A DNA stretch of 64,000 nucleotides from Rutidosis leptorrhynchoides. Lineage: Eukaryota; Streptophyta; Magnoliopsida; Asterales; Asteraceae. The translations under genes and the position numbers were made by a program. Each line of letters begins with the position of its first letter. Within the stretch, counting starts at the first letter, position 1. Positions 58,601 through 64,000 of this stretch are shown in pieces. The stretch spans positions 4,879,501-4,943,500 of the forward strand of contig NC_092335.1 in assembly GCF_046630445.1 (NCBI RefSeq), given 5' to 3'. The notes under the pieces were generated by a model. That model saw only the letters and a list, made by a program, of their open reading frames with translations, was not told the DNA's origin and did not search any database.

Positions 58601-58950
58601 AATGTCGTTACAACGATAATCGTTACATATATGTCTCGTTTCAAAATCATTAAGTTAGTAGTCTTGTTTTTACATATGTAGTTCATTGTTAATATACTTA
58701 ATGATATGTTTAATTATCATAATATAATGTTAACTATATATATAACCATATATATGTCATCATATAGTTTTTACAAGTTTTAACGTTCGTGAATCACCGG
58801 TCAACTTGGGTGGTCAATTGTCTATATGAAACCTATTTCAATTAATCAAGTCTTAACAAGTTTGATTGCTTAACATGTTGGAAACATTTAATCATCTAAA
58901 TATCAATCTCAATTAATATATATAAACATGGAAAAGTTCGGGTCACTACA
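55699..58950 (-). mobile_element. 5' LTR of the inner gypsy element
   Basis: This 3252-bp LTR has the same length as its partner. The differences I found by eye are at about 56774, 57162-57163, 57338, 58249 and 58896, six bases in all. Confidence 0.95.
58062..58071 (-). promoter_or_regulatory. Putative TATA box in the gypsy 5' LTR
   Basis: The minus strand reads CCTTTATATC. About 30 bases downstream comes a C/A-rich stretch (ACACTTTCATTC, then CTTCATCTAATTGATCTCTC) that looks like a plant transcription start and leader. The same sequence is in the other LTRs (48221-48230 and near 32300). No transcript evidence is available. Confidence 0.4.
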
Positions 58951-58955
58951 CACCA

Positions 58956-60585
58956 TTAAGGGTTTTTCTTTTTCTCGTATAATGCGAATTGCATTTTTGT
59001 AACAGACGATCTCCGCTTTCACTTCTTTCAACCAGTCCATACCGATTATCACATCAAAACTCCCTAACTCTACTGGTATCAAATCAATCTTAAATGTTTC
59101 GCTAACCAGTTTAATTTCTCGATTCCGACATATATTATCTGCTAAAATTAATTTACCATTTGCTAATTCGAGTAAAAATTTACTATCCAAAGGTGTCAAT
59201 GGACAACTTAATTTAGCACAAAAATCTCTACTCATATAGCGTCTATCCGCACCCGAATCAAATAAAACGTAAGCAGATTTATTGTCAATAAGAAACGTAC
59301 CCGTAACAAGCTCCGGGTCTTCCTGTGCCTCTGCCGCATTAATATTGAAAACTCTTCCGCGGCCTTGTCCATTCGTGTTCTCCTGGTTCGGGCAATTTCT
59401 AATAATGTGGCCCGGTTTTCCACATTTATAACAAACTACATTGGCATAACTTGCTCCGACACTACTTGCTCCGCCATTACTCGTTCCGACACCATTTGTT
59501 CCTTTCGTTCTATTAACCCCTGGTCCGTAGACCTCACACTTCGCCGTGCTATGACCATTTCTTTTACACTTGTTGCAAAATTTGGTGCAGAACCCCGAGT
59601 GATACTTTTCACACCTTTGGCATAGCTGCTTCTGATTGTTGTTGTTGTTGCGGTTATTATTGTTGTTGGGATGATTGTTGTAGTTGCTGTTGCTGTTGTT
59701 GTTGTTGTTATTGTTGGGCCATTTGTTGTAGTTGCGATTGATGTTGCGATTGTTGGGATAATTGTTGCGATTATTGTTGTAATTGCTGTTGTTGTTGTAT
59801 TGGTGATTCTTATCACCGTTTTCCTCCCACTTTCTTTTGACTTGCTTCACATTGGCCTCTTCAGCAGTCTGTTCTTTAATTCTTTCTTCAATCTGGTTCA
59901 CTAGTTTGTGAGCCATTCTACATGCCTGTTGTATAGAGGCGGGCTCGTGTGAACTTATATCTTCTTGGATTCTTTCCGGTAATCCTTTCACAAATGCGTC
60001 GATCTTCTCTTCCTCATCTTCGAATGCTCCCGGACACAATAGGCACAATTCTGTGAATCGTCTTTCGTACGTGGTAATATCAAATCCTTGGGTTCGTAAC
60101 CCTCTAAGTTCTGTCTTGAGCTTATTGACCTCGGTTCTGGGACGGTACTTCTCGTTCATCAAGTGCTTGAATGCTGACCACGGTAGTGCGTACGCATCGT
60201 CTTGTCCCACTTGCTCTAGATAGGTATTCCACCATGTTAACGCAGAACCTGTGAAGGTATGCGTAGCGTACTTCACTTTGTCCTCTTCAGTACACTTACT
60301 TATGGCAAACACCGATTCGACCTTCTCGGTCCACCGTTTCAATCCGATCGGTCCTTCGGTTCCATCAAATTCCAAAGGTTTGCAGGCAGTGAATTCTTTG
60401 TAGGTGCATCCTACACGATTTCCTGTACTGCTAGATCCAAGGTTATTGTTGGTATGTAGCGCAGCCTGTACTGCGGCTATGTTTGAAGCTAGAAAAGTAC
60501 GGAATTCCTCTTCATTCATATTCACGGTGTGTCGAGTAGTCGGTGCCATTTCCTTCAAAATAGTCAAATGGAACAAGTTAATCAT
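58956..60585 (-). pseudogene. Outer gypsy element: gag and protease part of gag-pol, cut by the inner element
   Basis: This is the upstream part of the outer polyprotein. It has the same Gag domain, Asn-rich linker (a few residues longer than in the inner copy), zinc knuckles and protease motif (FDSGADR). The frame is open up to the target duplication at 58951-58955, where the inner LTR begins, and a stop follows after a few LTR-encoded residues (58909). The remainder of pol is at 42874-45857. It could at most yield a Gag-protease fragment. Confidence 0.92.
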
Positions 60586-60682
60586 ACAGAATATTAAGAG
60601 TAGTTAATAGTATTTCGTAGCATAATATGAACTCATTTATAAAAGCTTTTTCTTCATATTAGCGTTTTATAAGTTTAAATTC

Positions 60683-60702
60683 GGGTAGTACCTACCCGTT
60701 AA
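60683..60702 (-). promoter_or_regulatory. Internal polypurine-tract-like motif of the outer gypsy element
   Basis: The minus-strand motif TTAACGGGTAGGTACTACCC is the same as in the inner copy, in the spacer between the F-box ORF and gag. Confidence 0.5.
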
Positions 60703-60889
60703 GTTCATACTTAGTAGCTAATATACAATTCAACTACTACAATTCTATATGAAAACTGATTATAATAATATTTCGCGTTCAAACTTTTATACAATATTTT
60801 ACAAACTTACAATACCGCTTATTTTACATAAAGCATGAAATATAGCACACAATAACTTTGATACAAGATAGTTGTGAAGATAATTCTAG

Positions 60890-61544
60890 CTAGTACACAA
60901 GTCGTTCAGCAAAGGCAATAAAGACACGTAATTCATACGTCCAGAAACAAGTCATGCATTCTGGTTTTACTAGGACTACTTCCCATCCTTGGTCTTGTGC
61001 AACATAACCGTTATGGCCGTTGATAAGACAGCGTGTTGTAACGTCGTCAAAGGGACGAGGGTTACGTAATGTCCAACAGTCCTGTAATAATCTAAAAACC
61101 TCATTTCTTACCCCAATTACCGACTCCGTCACTTGTGGAAACGTTTTGTTTAATAGTTGTAGCCCGATGTTCTTGTTCTCACTTTGGTGAGAAACGAACA
61201 TTACTAATCCGTAAGCATAACATGCTTCTTTATGTTGCATGTTAGCCGCTTTTTCTAAATCACGAAGTCCAATATTCGGATATATTAAGTCAAAATAATT
61301 TCTTAACCCGTTGCGTAAAATAGCATTTGGGTTCCCCGCAATATATGCGTCAAAGTAAACACATCGTAACTTATGGGTTTCCCAATGTGATATCCCCCAT
61401 CTTTCAAACGAAAGTCTCTTATAAACCAAGACATTCTTGGAACGTTCTTCGAATGTCTTACAAACTGATCTCGCCTTAAATAGTTGTGCCGAGGAATTCT
61501 GGCCGACTCTAGACAATATTTCATCAATCATGTCTCCGGGTAGG
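60890..61544 (-). pseudogene. F-box ORF of the outer gypsy element, 5'-truncated
   Basis: The frame matches the inner copy from LPGD (residue 11) onward and stays open to the same stop. The first ten codons are lost where the Athila-like LTR begins at 61545. A 213-codon frame starting at the internal Met (MIDEILS) remains. Missense differences from the inner copy that I can see are S96L, G127V and R164Q; at least two other changes are silent (at I19 and D75). The F-box core is retained. Beyond 61545 the upstream part, including any acidic ORF, primer site and 5' LTR, is not visible. Confidence 0.8.
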
Positions 61545-63534
61545 TGATGTTATGCGAGGTGTATATAAAATAGTTATTAATTTTAGCAGGAAATACTATT
61601 AAATACGATACAATTTTACACAAGATATTTATTTATTTATAGAATGGATATACTTAAACCTTGCTACAACACTTATAGGCAGTGTACCTAATCGTACAGT
61701 AGTGTAGTTTTTAGTAAGTCCGGTTCGTTCCACAGGGAAATCTTTAAACAAAGCTCAACGCTATATTAGTTTACTTTTATTAAAAATACAAATATATATA
61801 TAAGTAATATTATTATTATAAAGGGGGGTTTTTACCGTTTAATGACCGGTTTGTCGATTTTAAAACTTTAGTCGCAGTTAAAACCTAATGTAAAATATTA
61901 AATAAATACAAGACTTAAATTAAAGCGTAAAGTAAATAACGATAATGAAATTGCGAATAATAAAAGTGCGATAAAATAAAATTGCGATAATTAAAAAGTA
62001 CGATAAATAAAAGTGCGATTAAATAACAATAAATAAAAGTGCGATAATTAGAAGTGCAATTAAATATAAAATAAAGGAAATTAAATATGAAATAAAAGAA
62101 TTATGCTTATTTAAACTTCCGTAATCATGATGTTTGACGTGTTGATTTTAGTTTTATGCCCATGGGTTAATTGTCCTTTGTCCTGGATTATTTAATATGT
62201 CCGTCTGGTTTTTGTCCATAACAGTCCATCAGTCATAAATATAAAGTGCGAGTGTCCTCATCAAATTATTCTTATACCCGAAGTTAAATATTCCAACTAA
62301 TTGGGGATTCGAATTGTAACAAGGTTTTAATACTTTGTTTAATGAATACACCAGGTTATCGACTGCGTGTAAACCAAGGTTTTACTACTTTGTTAACAAT
62401 TACACCAATTACCCTTGAATGTAATTTCACCCCTGTTTTAATTATTCTAGTGGCTATTAATCCATTCCCGTGTCCGGTTAAATGAACGATTATTCGTACA
62501 TATAAATACCCCGCCCATCGTGTCCGATCGAGTGTATATGGTAATTTATAGGGACGCCCAATTGTAAATCTTTATATTAACATTAACAAACTTTCATTTA
62601 GTTAAACAAATATAAAGCCCATTAATAGCCCATAGTCTAATTTCCACAAGTGTCGTTCTTTTGTCCAAACCCCAATTATGGTACAAAGCCCAATTACCCA
62701 ATTTTAGTAATTAGCCCAACATCATGATTACTTCGGATTAAATAAGCATAATAATAACTTAGCTACGAGACATTAATATAAAAAGGTTGAACATAACTTA
62801 CAATGATTAAAAATAGCGTAGCGTTACACGGACAGAATTTCGACTTACACCCTTACAATATTCGCTAACATACCCTTATTATTAGAATTATAATTAAAAT
62901 TAAAATTAAAATATAAATTATATATATATATATATCGTATAGATAGAGAAGAGAGAAAATAGAATATGAAATTTTGATCAGAATTCGGTTTGCTTTATAG
63001 CCAGAGTTGAAATTTGGGGCTCCGCGACTCGCGGCAAAATCCCCTTCAAACTCCGCGAGTCGCGTAGGTTAATTTCACAGCTCAGTCCTTGGAGTTTTCT
63101 CTGCCGACGGTTTTTAATATATATATATAATATATATATAATTAATATAATTAATTATATATTATATTATATTTATATACATAGTTAACTTGTAATTTTT
63201 AGTCCGTTGCGTCGAGCGTTAAGAGTTGACTCTGGTCCCGGTTCCGGATTTTCGAACGTCCTCGCGTACAATTTAATATCTTGTACTTTGCGTTTTGAAT
63301 CTTGTACTCTTGTGATTTCGAGACGTTTCTTATCAATAATTGGAACCTTTTTGATTGTCTTTTGTACTTTTGAGCTTTTTGGTCGTTTGCGTCTTCAATT
63401 CGTCGAATCTGTCTTTTGTCTTCACCTTTTATTATTTAAACGAATATCACTTGTAAATAGAACAATTGCAACTAAAAGCTTGTCTTTCTTGAGGAATAAT
63501 GCTATGAAATATATGTTCGTTTTTAGCATTATCA
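61545..63534 (-). mobile_element. 3' LTR of an Athila/Tat-like Ty3/gypsy element
   Basis: This 1990-bp LTR runs from TGATGTTATGCGAGG to TTAGCATTATCA, with inverted ends TGAT and ATCA. Read on the minus strand it follows CTCAAGTGTGGGAATATT, the polypurine-type end that I associate with Athila/Tat-like elements. Comparison with the inner gypsy copy places the junction within one base: the shared sequence ends in GGGTAGGT. A notable GC-rich pair lies at 63020-63063 (CTCCGCGACTCGCGG and CTCCGCGAGTCGCG). The ORF at 63207-63551 falls across the LTR end and is not a gene. The partner LTR is outside the window. Confidence 0.75.
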
Positions 63535-64000
63535 AATATTCCCACACTTGAGCGTTGCTTGTCCTCAAGCAATATCGTCTTGAAATACTAGAATCACTTC
63601 TTTATTCTTCACACTTTGTACATCAGTGATTTCTATACGGCGGTATAAACAATGGTAGTAACGATATGGTTTACAGTCCCACATGACTATAAAAATTTAG
63701 ATCCATTAAGGAAATTGGATCTTTATGAAAACATTTGATCTTTTGAAAATTAAATCTAGTTTTTTACCCTAGATAAGTTTTCCGGAATAACCCTTTACCG
63801 GTGTTTGCAAAATATTTTTGTGGGTTTGGTGGGTTTCATATTTGAAAATTTTAGCTCAAAACTTGCGGTTTTGTGTCACCCACTTGCTAACCTTGTATTT
63901 GGAAAGCAACACGTCCAGTTTACTTGTTCCGTATATTACCTTTCGGCAAACTACCGTCCGGTTGTAAAGGAAAGCGTTGAACAAGCAACTGTTAAGGCAA
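63535..64000 (-). mobile_element. Start of the internal region of the Athila/Tat-like element (3' non-coding end)
   Basis: On the minus strand the sequence GCTTGAGGACAAGCAACGCTC lies just before the polypurine tract, as I recall for Athila/Tat-like elements. No coding frame is present in the visible 466 bases. The element continues beyond the right edge. Confidence 0.65.

Larger units (their letters stand above)
45858..58950 (-). mobile_element. Complete Ty3/gypsy chromovirus-type element (inner copy, 13.1 kb) with two extra ORFs
   Basis: The element inserted into pol of a copy of its own family. The target duplication CACCA lies at 45853-45857 and 58951-58955, and the undisturbed target is seen in its own pol near 52124. 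Order on the minus strand: 5' LTR, initiator-Met primer site, acidic ORF, F-box ORF, gag-pol, polypurine tract, 3' LTR. Both LTRs are 3252 bp and I found six differences between them by eye, so it is young. Gag-pol is uninterrupted. The C-terminal chromodomain-like segment and the ORF style suggest the Tekay/Del clade. Confidence 0.95.

Noticed and set aside
63207-63551. 114-codon ORF at the end of the Athila-like LTR
   Set aside because: It crosses the LTR boundary on the antisense strand and shows no protein features.

Overview
The window looks like nuclear DNA of a flowering plant, most likely a eudicot. It is AT-rich, with genes split by many short GT/AG introns and several nested generations of plant transposons (Ty3/gypsy, Ty1/copia, CACTA, PIF/Harbinger, hAT, Helitron, SINE). 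The repeat types remind me of Asteraceae (daisy family), but that placement rests on recollection and I cannot name a genus.

Layout. 1-7557: a decayed non-autonomous LTR retrotransposon (E1) with a 4-kb LTR carrying a SINE and a tRNA-like module, next to an inverted fragment of a related LTR. 7558-8727: the 3' remnant of a Ty1/copia element. 8728-18560: gene-poor DNA with a complete non-autonomous CACTA element, a Harbinger-like element and three hAT-type MITEs that keep their target site duplications (TSDs). 18579-26824: the only two host genes I can support, both on the minus strand. They are a 7-exon DUF662/RAB6-interacting-golgin-like coiled-coil protein (241 aa) and a 15-exon nucleolar DEAD-box RNA helicase of the RH7/PRH75 type (707 aa by my splicing). 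27090-29933: Helitron ends, a tandem repeat and a cluster of perfect palindromes.

29934-61544 is a nest of LTR retrotransposons, all on the minus strand. An outer chromodomain-type Ty3/gypsy element (Tekay-like) received a second copy of its own family in pol (45858-58950, TSD cacca). Its 3' LTR received a different, gag-pol-less element (E2, 32651-42124, TSD tatac). Its 5' part is cut by the LTR of an Athila/Tat-like element (61545-63534) that runs off the right edge.

The inner gypsy copy is complete: two 3252-bp LTRs, a primer binding site, a polypurine tract and one 1533-codon gag-pol frame. Between the primer site and gag it also carries two sense-strand ORFs: an acidic repeat protein and an F-box protein resembling host F-box genes of the At2g35280 kind. 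The F-box ORF is also present and mostly open in the outer copy, so it belongs to the family rather than to one insertion.

The most interesting signals are this extra-ORF gypsy lineage; a gag-pol-less LTR family with its own conserved coiled-coil ORF and a tRNA-like module with A/B boxes inside the LTR; an internal polypurine-like motif conserved in all these elements; and an altered TPGR motif in the helicase.
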